Shown: positions 43,458-50,571 of the stretch, piece by piece
Numbering within the stretch: the first letter of the stretch is position 1
How the letters are laid out: each line of letters starts with the position of its first letter
Source: Kitasatospora sp. MAA19
Lineage (GTDB): Bacteria > Actinomycetota > Actinomycetes > Streptomycetales > Streptomycetaceae
Reading direction: 5' to 3'
DNA length: 64,000 nt
NCBI RefSeq assembly: GCF_029894125.1
Contig: NZ_JARXYZ010000017.1
Span: 102,269 to 166,268, forward strand
The notes under the pieces: generated by a model
Databases searched by the model: none
What the model saw: the letters and a program-made list of their open reading frames with translations, nothing else
Told to the model about the DNA's origin: nothing
Program-made: the position numbers and the translations under genes

Positions 43458-46037
43458 ATGGCCGCACCGCCCGACCCCGGCTCCGCCGAGGCGCTGCGGC
43501 GAAGGGTCGCCGACCTCGCCGCCGTCGCGCCCGGCCCGCGGCGGCCGCTGCACACCGACGGGCAGTGGTGGTACCTGCAGGACCCGCGGATGCCGTCGCG
43601 CGCCCACGGTTGGAAGCTCCACCTGTCCGCCCGGCAGGGTCAATTGCCGCAGCTGCTGGACGTGGTGGTCCCGATCCTGCTGCGGCACACCTGCGACGCG
43701 AAGTTCGCCGCGGGCGCGGCCGTGCTGCGGGAGCTCAACAGCGGACTGCGCGGCCCCGCGGCCGTGGGCAAGGCAGTGACGGTCTACCCGCAGGAGGCGG
43801 AAGTCGTCCGGCTGGGCCTGGAGTTGGCGGAGGCGCTGGCGGGGTGGGCCGGTCCGCAGGTGGTGAGTGATCGTCGGATTCGGTCGGACGCACCTGTGTT
43901 CTACCGCTACGGGCTGTTCCGCATGGCGGACGGCGATGGTGGCGGCGACGCGGACTACGGCATGGCCGGTCCGGACGGGTCGGTCTTCCCCGGCCTGGCC
44001 GAGGCCCGCTACCGCCAACCGCCCTGGGCGCGCGACCCGTTCACGCCGGTCTCGACCGCCGTCCGGCCGTCGACCACCCGGGTCGGCGTGGGCCGGTACC
44101 GGATCACCGCAGGGATCACCCGCTCGCCGAACGGCCACGTCTACCGCGCGGTCGAAGTCGTCACCGGGCGCGAGGTGGTGGTCAAACAGGCCCGTGCCTA
44201 CGTCGCCGAGGACGGCGCGGGCACCGACGCGCGCGGCCGGCTCCGGCACGAGCGCCGGGTGCTCGCGGCCCTGGCCGGGGTTCCCGGAGTCCCGCCCCTG
44301 GTCGACTACTTCCGGCACGGCCCCGACGAGTACCTGGTCAGCGGCGCGTGCGGGCCGCGCGACCTGCGGCGGGACGTCCTCGCCGCAGGCCCGTACGACT
44401 CCCGTGCGGGTGCGGGCGGGCGCGACTGGTGGGCGCTGGCGCGCGGGCTGCTGCGGGTCCTGGACGCGGTGCACGCGCGCGGCGTCGTGGTGTGCGACCT
44501 CAAGCCCGCGAACGTGGTGCTCGACACCGGCGGCGGCTGCTCGCTGGTGGACTTCGGCGTGAGCGCCCTCGACGGCGACCGCCCGCCGGGAGCCACGGCG
44601 GGCTACGGTCTGCCCGGCGCCACCGGCACCGACCCCGCCGAGGACTACTACGCGCTGGGCACCACGCTGCACCACGCCCTCACCGGCCTCGACCCGGTGG
44701 TGATCGACCCCGATCCGGCGACCAACCGCGACCGCACCCTGGCCTGCCTGCGCGCGGCCCTCCCGGCGCCGATCCCCTCGGAAACCGTTCCCCCGGAGAC
44801 CGCGCATCCGGAGACCGCACATCCGGCGCTGGCCCTGGTCACGGGCCTGCTGAGCCTGGATCCGGCGCGGCGCTTGGCCGCCGCGTCGAGCCTGCGAGGC
44901 GGGGGAGCGGCTGTCCGCCCCCCGGCCCGGCCGCCGGCGGGGCCGCGCCGGGCCCCGCTGGACGAGGTGCTCGACCACACCGTGGGCACCTGCGTGCGGA
45001 TGGCCCACGACCTGGTGGCCGGCGGCCCCGGCCGGGCCGGCGAGCCCCGCACGCTGCTCTCGCTCTACGACGGCGCCGCCGGCCTCGGCCTCGAACTGCT
45101 GCAGCACGCGGACCGCCCCGACGCCCGGGCCGCCGCCACCGCCCTGGCGGGCTGGACGGCCGCCCACCCGGCCCTCGACCGCCTCGACGGCTCGCTCTAC
45201 CAGGGCCGGACGGGCGTCGAGCTGTTCCTCGCGCAGGCCGCCGCCGCCCTCGGGACGCCCGCGCCGCACCACCGCCACCACGAGCCCGTCGGTGCGGACC
45301 AGATCGCCGGGGCGGCCGGGCTCGGCACCGGCCACCTGCTGCTCGCCGCCCTCGGCCGGGACGCCGACCGCCACCTCTCGGCGGCCGCCGCCTGTGCCGC
45401 GGGGCTGACCTCCCGCCCGCTCGAAGAGCCCGGGGAAGTGCCCAACCCCGGCACCGCCGCCCTCGCCGAGGGCTTCGCGCACGGCCGCGCGGGCATCGCC
45501 CACTTCCTCCTCGCCATGCCCGACGAAGCGTCCGGCCGGGCGGCCCGCCGCTTCGTCGACGGACTCGCCGCCGACCTCCCGCGCATCATCGCCGCCGCCC
45601 TCCGGCCCGGGGCCACCCGCCGCTACCTCTCCTGGTGCCGGGGCCTGGCCGGCCTCGGCACGGTCCTGGTCCAGGCCGGGCACCGGTACGGCGACGACGC
45701 CCTCCTCGCGCTGGCCGCCGACGCGGCCGACGCCTGTCGCACGCTCGCCCCGCGCACCGCTCTGGTCGTCCGCTGCTGCGGCCTGGCGGGCGTCGGGGAC
45801 CTCCTCGTCGACCTCGCCACGGCCACCGGCGACCCCCGCCACTGGCAGGCGGCGGAGGACCTGGCCGCCCTGCTCCTCACCCGCTCCGGCGGCCCGCCCG
45901 GCCGCCCGGTGTTCCCCGGCGGCGACCCCACCGCCGAGTCCCGCGCCTGGGCCGTCGGCACGCCCGGCGTGCTGACCTTCCTGCGCCGCCTGTCCCGCCA
46001 CGGCGGCCCCGTGCCCGGCCTGCTGCCGCTCGGCTGA
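43458..46037 (+). CDS. Class IV lanthipeptide synthetase (LanL-like: lyase, kinase, cyclase)
   Basis: 859 residues with GGGAGGGAGG before the ATG. Residues ~30-200 are the phosphothreonine-lyase-like domain (HGWKLHLSARQGQLPQLLDV, AKFAAGAAVLRELNSG, VVSDRRIRSDAPVFYRYG). Residues ~210-480 are a kinase: Lys243 in VVVKQAR, Asp347 in VVVCDLKPANV, DFG at 365-367. The kinase loop has VCD, not HRD. Residues ~505-859 are a LanC-like cyclase with LYDGAAGLGLELLQ and predicted zinc ligands Cys727 (SWCRGL), Cys773 and Cys774 (RCCGLAG). Class III enzymes lack these ligands, so this is class IV. The usual Cys-His pair is Cys-Cys here. It should phosphorylate, eliminate and cyclise Thr/Cys of the adjacent peptide. 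No protease or exporter gene follows. Confidence 0.87.
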   Translation: MAAPPDPGSAEALRRRVADLAAVAPGPRRPLHTDGQWWYLQDPRMPSRAHGWKLHLSARQGQLPQLLDVVVPILLRHTCDAKFAAGAAVLRELNSGLRGPAAVGKAVTVYPQEAEVVRLGLELAEALAGWAGPQVVSDRRIRSDAPVFYRYGLFRMADGDGGGDADYGMAGPDGSVFPGLAEARYRQPPWARDPFTPVSTAVRPSTTRVGVGRYRITAGITRSPNGHVYRAVEVVTGREVVVKQARAYVAEDGAGTDARGRLRHERRVLAALAGVPGVPPLVDYFRHGPDEYLVSGACGPRDLRRDVLAAGPYDSRAGAGGRDWWALARGLLRVLDAVHARGVVVCDLKPANVVLDTGGGCSLVDFGVSALDGDRPPGATAGYGLPGATGTDPAEDYYALGTTLHHALTGLDPVVIDPDPATNRDRTLACLRAALPAPIPSETVPPETAHPETAHPALALVTGLLSLDPARRLAAASSLRGGGAAVRPPARPPAGPRRAPLDEVLDHTVGTCVRMAHDLVAGGPGRAGEPRTLLSLYDGAAGLGLELLQHADRPDARAAATALAGWTAAHPALDRLDGSLYQGRTGVELFLAQAAAALGTPAPHHRHHEPVGADQIAGAAGLGTGHLLLAALGRDADRHLSAAAACAAGLTSRPLEEPGEVPNPGTAALAEGFAHGRAGIAHFLLAMPDEASGRAARRFVDGLAADLPRIIAAALRPGATRRYLSWCRGLAGLGTVLVQAGHRYGDDALLALAADAADACRTLAPRTALVVRCCGLAGVGDLLVDLATATGDPRHWQAAEDLAALLLTRSGGPPGRPVFPGGDPTAESRAWAVGTPGVLTFLRRLSRHGGPVPGLLPLG

Positions 46038-46116
46038 ACCGAGCGGTCGTCATCCGTGCGGTGTGGCACGGGCGAGCTGAGACGGCTGCGGCCACGAACC
46101 GCCGTCGGCATAGCGC

Positions 46117-46164
46117 GAAAAGGCGGCGGCCCGTACGAGCAGGGTGCTCGTACGGGCCGCCGCC
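46117..46164 (-). terminator. Perfect 20-bp hairpin with U-tract ending the yjdM transcript
   Basis: GGCGGCGGCCCGTACGAGCA (46122-46141) is exactly complementary to 46145-46164 around a 3-nt loop. On the reverse strand TTTTC follows, so it is a rare classical intrinsic terminator in this genome. It probably also stops the converging synthetase transcript. Confidence 0.9.
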
Positions 46165-46186
46165 GTTGGCTCGGCCGTGGGCCCGG

Positions 46187-46546
46187 TCAGGCCTTCTTGA
46201 CCACGCTCGACTTGAGCTGCATCGCGCCGAACCCCTCGATCCGGCAGTCGATGTCGTGGCCGTCGACGCCGTCCACCAGGCGGATGTTGCGGACCTTGGT
46301 GCCGGCCTTGATGCCCGAGACGCTGCCCTTGACCTTGAGGGCCTTGACGACGGTCACGGTGTCGCCGTCGCTCAGCACGTTGCCGACCGCGTCCCGGATC
46401 ACCCGCTCGCCCGCACCGGCCGGTTCGGCGCTCCCGCCCGCCGCGGGGACCCACTCGTGGCCGCACTCCGGGCAGACCATGAGGGAGTTCATCTCATAGG
46501 TGTACTCGCTGGAGCACGACGGGCACGGGGGGAGGTTGTCGCTCAT
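46187..46546 (-). CDS. yjdM: YjdM/PhnA zinc-ribbon protein
   Basis: 119 residues. An N-terminal zinc ribbon with Cys8, Cys11, Cys25 and Cys28 (PPCPSCSSEYTYEMNSLMVC, PECGHEW) precedes the conserved KOW-like C-terminal half (VIRDAVGNVLSDGDTVTVVK, VKGSVSGIKAGTKVRNIRLV, DCRIEGFGAMQLKSSVVKKA). The family was called PhnA from E. coli alkylphosphonate genes but is not the phosphonoacetate hydrolase, and its function is unknown. The length is standard. A strong intrinsic terminator follows. Confidence 0.93.
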   Translation of the reverse strand: MSDNLPPCPSCSSEYTYEMNSLMVCPECGHEWVPAAGGSAEPAGAGERVIRDAVGNVLSDGDTVTVVKALKVKGSVSGIKAGTKVRNIRLVDGVDGHDIDCRIEGFGAMQLKSSVVKKA

Positions 46547-46606
46547 GCGCGCAGGCTGTCCTATCGGGTCGGGTAGGGGGTCGGCGGCACGCCAGCATGT
46601 ATGAAG

Positions 46607-46622
46607 TTGAAGAATTTTTCAA
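46607..46622. promoter_or_regulatory. AT-rich dyad between yjdM and the flavin monooxygenase
   Basis: TTGAAGAATTTTTCAA is a 16-bp palindrome with one mismatched pair, standing out in GC-rich DNA about 60 bp from the yjdM start and 200 bp from the monooxygenase start. It could be an operator and/or promoter element for either gene. Confidence 0.5.
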
Positions 46623-46820
46623 ATCGCTTGTTCGACAGGGCTCGACCCCGGACGGTGACGGCCCGCGCGGAGTGTGCCCGGGCCGTGGACGAGGGCGCCC
46701 GATGACTGGTATTCAGGCCACTGGCAGCCGGTTCGCGTCCCGCCGCGCCTGCGGGCTCACGGGCCCCGGGCGCGCGAGTGTCGGGCCGGGCCAGGACGGA
46801 CAACCAGGAGAGCGGAGACG

Positions 46821-48059
46821 ATGCGCAGAGTTCTGATCGTCGGTGCCGGGCAGGCCGGCCTTCAACTGGCCCTGGGGCTCCAGGCCCACGGCTACGACGT
46901 GACGGTGATGACCGATCGTGACGCGGACGCGGTCCGCGGCGGTCGGGTGCTGTCCACCCAGTGCATGTTCGACGCCGCGCTGCGGACCGAGCGCGACCTC
47001 GGCCTGGACCTCTGGGCGCAGGACGCACCCCGGATCGAGGGGGTCGGGGTCTCGGTGGCGGGGCCGGAGTCCGCGCGGGTGATCGACTGGGTCGGGCGCC
47101 TGTCCGGGTACGCGCAGTCCGTCGACCAGCGGCTGAAGATGTCGACCTGGCTGGAGATGTTCGCCGGGCGTGGCGGCCGGGTGGTGGTCCGGCCGGCGAC
47201 CGTCACCGACCTCGAACACCTCTCCGGCTCGTACGACCTGGTCCTGGTCGCGACGGGCAAGGGCGACCTGGCCGCGATGTTCGAGCGTGACCACGAGCGG
47301 TCCCGGTACGACCGGCCGCAGCGCGCGCTGGCCGGCAGCTACGTGTACGGGCTCGGTCCGCGCCCCGAGCACGACTTCCCGGCCGTCCGCTGCAACGTGG
47401 TGCCCGGCGTCGGCGAACTGTTCGTCATGCCGGCGCTGACCGCGGCGGGTCCGTGCGACATCCTGCTCTGGGAGGCCCTCCCGGGCGGCCCGGCGGACGC
47501 CTTCGACGGCGTCCGTGACCCGGCCGAACACCTGCGGGTGACGCTCGACCTGATGAAGTCCTTCACCCCCTGGGAGTACGACCGGACCCGCGCCGGCGTG
47601 GAGCTCACCGACGCCGGGGCCACCCTGGCCGGGCGCTTCACCCCCACGGTCCGCCGCCCGGTCGGTGAACTGCCGGGCGGAGGGGCGGTGTTGGGCGTGG
47701 CGGACGTGGTGGTCGTCAACGACCCGATCACCGGGCAGGGCTCCAACAACGCCGCCAAGGGCGCGGCCGGTTACCTCGACGCGATCCTCGCCCACGGCGA
47801 CAAGCCGTTCGACCGCGACTTCATGCAGGCCGCCTTCGACCGCTTCTGGCAGGTCGCGCGCCCCGCCACCGCCTGGACCAACGCGATGCTCGCGCCGCCG
47901 CCCGAGCACGTGCTCCGCCTGCTCGGCGCGGCCGGTGAACTCCCGGCCGTGGCCGACCGGTTCGCCGAGGCCTTCAACGACCCGGCCGACCTGGAGCAGT
48001 GGTTCCTCGACCCCGCGAAGGCGGCGGCCTACCTGGACGCGGCCACGCCACCGCACTGA
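46821..48059 (+). CDS. Styrene/indole monooxygenase-like FAD protein
   Basis: 412 residues from ATG 46821 (AGCGGAGACG upstream; the longer open frame to 46674 lacks a start signal). The FAD-binding motif is RRVLIVGAGQAGLQLALGLQ. The StyA-type features are GGRVLSTQCMFDAALRTERD, VDQRLKMSTWLEMFAGRGGR, LVLVATGKGDLAAMFERD and VNDPITGQGSNNAAKGAAGY (GD motif region). Two-component StyA enzymes need a flavin reductase StyB, which is not adjacent. Members epoxidise styrene or indole, but most actinomycete homologues have no known substrate. Confidence 0.87.
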   Translation: MRRVLIVGAGQAGLQLALGLQAHGYDVTVMTDRDADAVRGGRVLSTQCMFDAALRTERDLGLDLWAQDAPRIEGVGVSVAGPESARVIDWVGRLSGYAQSVDQRLKMSTWLEMFAGRGGRVVVRPATVTDLEHLSGSYDLVLVATGKGDLAAMFERDHERSRYDRPQRALAGSYVYGLGPRPEHDFPAVRCNVVPGVGELFVMPALTAAGPCDILLWEALPGGPADAFDGVRDPAEHLRVTLDLMKSFTPWEYDRTRAGVELTDAGATLAGRFTPTVRRPVGELPGGGAVLGVADVVVVNDPITGQGSNNAAKGAAGYLDAILAHGDKPFDRDFMQAAFDRFWQVARPATAWTNAMLAPPPEHVLRLLGAAGELPAVADRFAEAFNDPADLEQWFLDPAKAAAYLDAATPPH

Positions 48060-48254
48060 CCGGCGCGGATCGCCCGGGGCTCCCGCACGGACGGTGGGCC
48101 CCGGTCGATCCGCCGAACACGCCCGGCCGAGGACCGGACGCCATCGGTGTCGAGGAGACCCCAGCCGCCCACGGCGACCTCGCCCACGGACTCCTCAGCC
48201 GGGACGAGCCCGTGCGGTACCTCCTCCCACCGGGGCGCCCCGGCGCGGCCCCCG

Positions 48255-49301
48255 TCAGCGTGAGTGGGCGGCGAGGCTGAGCAGGAGGTGGGCGGACTCG
48301 GGGTGGTGGAAGTCGGAGTGGGCGCCCGCCGGGTTGAGCCGGGTGGCCAGGCCGCCGCGGTAGACCCGGGCGGCGTCGATGTTGACGATCGGGTGGTCCA
48401 ACTCGGTGTGCGGGTACGGGGAGGCGGTCGGGCGCAGCCGGGTGGTGAACTGCGGGACCGGGGCGACGCCCGTGCCGGAGTGGCCGATCCCCGGGCGGCC
48501 CTCGGCGCGCAGGTGCCAGAAGCCGGTGGCGCGGTCCCACCGGGAGTGGGTGAGCACCAGCGGCCCGCGCAGCGGCGCGCCGGGGCGGCCGGGGCCGAGG
48601 AACAGCCGGGGGAAGAGGTGGGCGAAGGCGTCGCGCGGCGCGGCCATCTGGAAGATCAGCGCGCTGTCGACGGTGAACGGGCGGGTGGGGTCGCCCGGTC
48701 GGCTCCAGCCCAGCACCGGCGGCCCGGCGGGCCGGTCGGCCGCGTACTGGACGGCCTCGCAGAGGAAGCGGCCACCGAAGGAGTGGCCGACCAGGTGCAG
48801 GTACTGGCCGCCGCGGTTGGCCAGGACACGGGGTGCGTCCGGGTGCCCGCGGTCGGCGTCCAGGTAGCCGAGCAGGTGGCCGAGGACCCGGCCGGCCTGC
48901 CCCTGGGCGCTCATGGTGTGCGCCCGTTCCCGGATCCGGCGGTAGCCGGCCGGTGACGGGAGGCTGGAGGAGGGCCAGCGCACCACCACGCACCACGGAC
49001 GGAATCCCCTGGCCAGCCCCGGGTAGGCGGTCGGCGCGTCCCGGTGCAGGGCGGCGGCCCGGGTGAGCAGGGCGGTGGCCGAGCGGTCCGCGGCGGCGGG
49101 GCTGGTCTGCCAGCCGTGGACGTAGACGAAGATGTCGGTGGCACGGTCGGGGATGCGCAGGTGCCGGGCGAGGTGCTGGGCGACCCGCGACCCGGGCACC
49201 GGCGTCCGGGTGCCGGGGACGAGCAGTCGGCCGTGCTCGTCCAGGTCCACGGTGGCCGTCCGGACGACCGGGGCGGGTCCGGCGGGGGTGCGTGCCGTCA
49301 C
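48255..49301 (-). CDS. Alpha/beta hydrolase, third gene of the STAND-CHAT operon
   Basis: 348 residues. GTG 49301 overlaps the CHAT stop as GTGA. The fold shows DIFVYVHGWQTSPAAADRSA (oxyanion strand), the nucleophile elbow YLHLVGHSFGGRFLCEAVQY with Ser174, ALIFQMAAPRDAFAHLFPRL, LVLTHSRWDRATGFWHLRAE with a candidate acid, and a late SDFHHPES His. It resembles DUF900/serine-esterase hydrolases and has no signal peptide. Strict coupling to a CHAT protease and an NB-ARC-TPR protein suggests it is a lipase- or esterase-type effector, or a protease target, of the same system. This is inferred. Confidence 0.82.
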   Translation of the reverse strand: MTARTPAGPAPVVRTATVDLDEHGRLLVPGTRTPVPGSRVAQHLARHLRIPDRATDIFVYVHGWQTSPAAADRSATALLTRAAALHRDAPTAYPGLARGFRPWCVVVRWPSSSLPSPAGYRRIRERAHTMSAQGQAGRVLGHLLGYLDADRGHPDAPRVLANRGGQYLHLVGHSFGGRFLCEAVQYAADRPAGPPVLGWSRPGDPTRPFTVDSALIFQMAAPRDAFAHLFPRLFLGPGRPGAPLRGPLVLTHSRWDRATGFWHLRAEGRPGIGHSGTGVAPVPQFTTRLRPTASPYPHTELDHPIVNIDAARVYRGGLATRLNPAGAHSDFHHPESAHLLLSLAAHSR

Positions 49302-50566
49302 GGGGTCAGCTCCAGGATGCTGTCGATGCCGCAGTGCAGGGAGTAGGCGAGCGCCAGCGGGTTGCGGTACTCGCGGGCGAACCACCGGACCAGCTGCTGG
49401 GTGATCTCGCCCGCCGTGAACTCCCCGGTCAGGTACAGGTCGAGGAAGGCGAAGGCGTACTCGGCGGCGAACTCCTGCGGGATCTCGATCTGCGGGCCGA
49501 GCACGCCGTTGGCGCCGAGGTCGACCAGCGCCCGGCCCAGGTGCTCCAGTTCGGCGGCCGCCGACTGCCCGGTGTGGCAGGCGTTCAGCAGCACGAACGG
49601 CCGGAACATGGCGTCCGGGGCCTCGGCGTGCCGCCGGCGGTGGCGGCGCACCAGCTCGGCGTCGATCTGGCGGTCGTCGGAGAGCCGGACGGCGAGCTGC
49701 TCGTACGGGGAGTCGTTCGCGACGAACTGGCCGTGGCACCAGAAGTACATGACGTCCTCGTCCAGCACGGCGGAGGACAGCGCCTTGAGCAGCAGCTCGG
49801 ACTCGGTGCGCACGGTCAGCTGGGAGCGGTCCTCCAGCAGCTTGCGGACCTCGGGGGCCCGGCCGACGTCGGTGAGCTGGTCGTCGGTGTTGAGGCTGGT
49901 GACGGGCCTGGTCCGGGCCGGGTAGGGCGGCTGGATCGGCGGGTAGCCGGCACCGGTCTGCTCGACCTGGTGGCGGTGGCCGAGGAAGTCGGCCCACGGA
50001 TCGGCGGCGCCGCTGTCGACGGCGAGCATCGGCCAGGGCAGGTGGAGGTCGGAGTCGAAGCTGATCCGCAGCGAGCCGTGCTCGGTGAGCGTGCGGGTGA
50101 GGTACTCGCGGAAGACGGTCAGCTCGCGGTCCGGCCCGTCGAGCATCACCTCCAGGAAGTACCGCCCCTCCTCGGCCAGTTCGGCGACCTGCCGCTCGGC
50201 GACCCCGGCCAGCCGGGAGAAGTCGACGGCCTGGGCGAAGGGGTAGCCGCCGATCGGCTCGGGGTCGTACTGGACCAAGCGGTCGCGCCAGATGGTCCGC
50301 AGGCGGGCGGCCCGGGCGAGCAGGACGGCCTTGGATACCTTCAGCTCCGCGTGGTGGGGGCGGGTCCAGGGCGTGCGCTCGCCGGGCCGGTACGCGGAGA
50401 CCAGCAGGTCGCCGCGGTGGTGGCGGAGCGAGACGACGAGGTCCAGCGGGTCCGGCTCCTTGGCCGGCCGGGCGTCCGCCGGGTGGCGCGGGCCGCGGGG
50501 CCGGGGGAGCCGGGTGTAGTCGGCGGAGGGGTTCTGGTGGATCTCGACGAGGAGGTCCCGGGGCAC
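49298..50566 (-). CDS. CHAT-domain caspase-like protease
   Basis: 422 residues. GTG 50566 was chosen because AGGAG stands 8 bases before it; it starts 5 bp after the TPR gene stop. The C-terminal half is a CHAT peptidase with catalytic His278 in VMYFWCHGQF and Cys330 in FVLLNACHTGQS, plus GANGVLGPQIEIPQEFAAEY and the closing YSLHCGID. The N-terminal ~180 residues contain an uncharacterised domain (VVSLRHHRGDLLVSAYRPGE, PIGGYPFAQAVDFSRLAGVA, FREYLTRTL). CHAT proteases act in bacterial immunity and programmed death, usually switched on by a TPR or CRISPR sensor, and cleave a partner effector. Both catalytic residues are intact. Confidence 0.9.
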   Translation of the reverse strand: MPRDLLVEIHQNPSADYTRLPRPRGPRHPADARPAKEPDPLDLVVSLRHHRGDLLVSAYRPGERTPWTRPHHAELKVSKAVLLARAARLRTIWRDRLVQYDPEPIGGYPFAQAVDFSRLAGVAERQVAELAEEGRYFLEVMLDGPDRELTVFREYLTRTLTEHGSLRISFDSDLHLPWPMLAVDSGAADPWADFLGHRHQVEQTGAGYPPIQPPYPARTRPVTSLNTDDQLTDVGRAPEVRKLLEDRSQLTVRTESELLLKALSSAVLDEDVMYFWCHGQFVANDSPYEQLAVRLSDDRQIDAELVRRHRRRHAEAPDAMFRPFVLLNACHTGQSAAAELEHLGRALVDLGANGVLGPQIEIPQEFAAEYAFAFLDLYLTGEFTAGEITQQLVRWFAREYRNPLALAYSLHCGIDSILELTP

Positions 50567-50571
50567 GTCGA

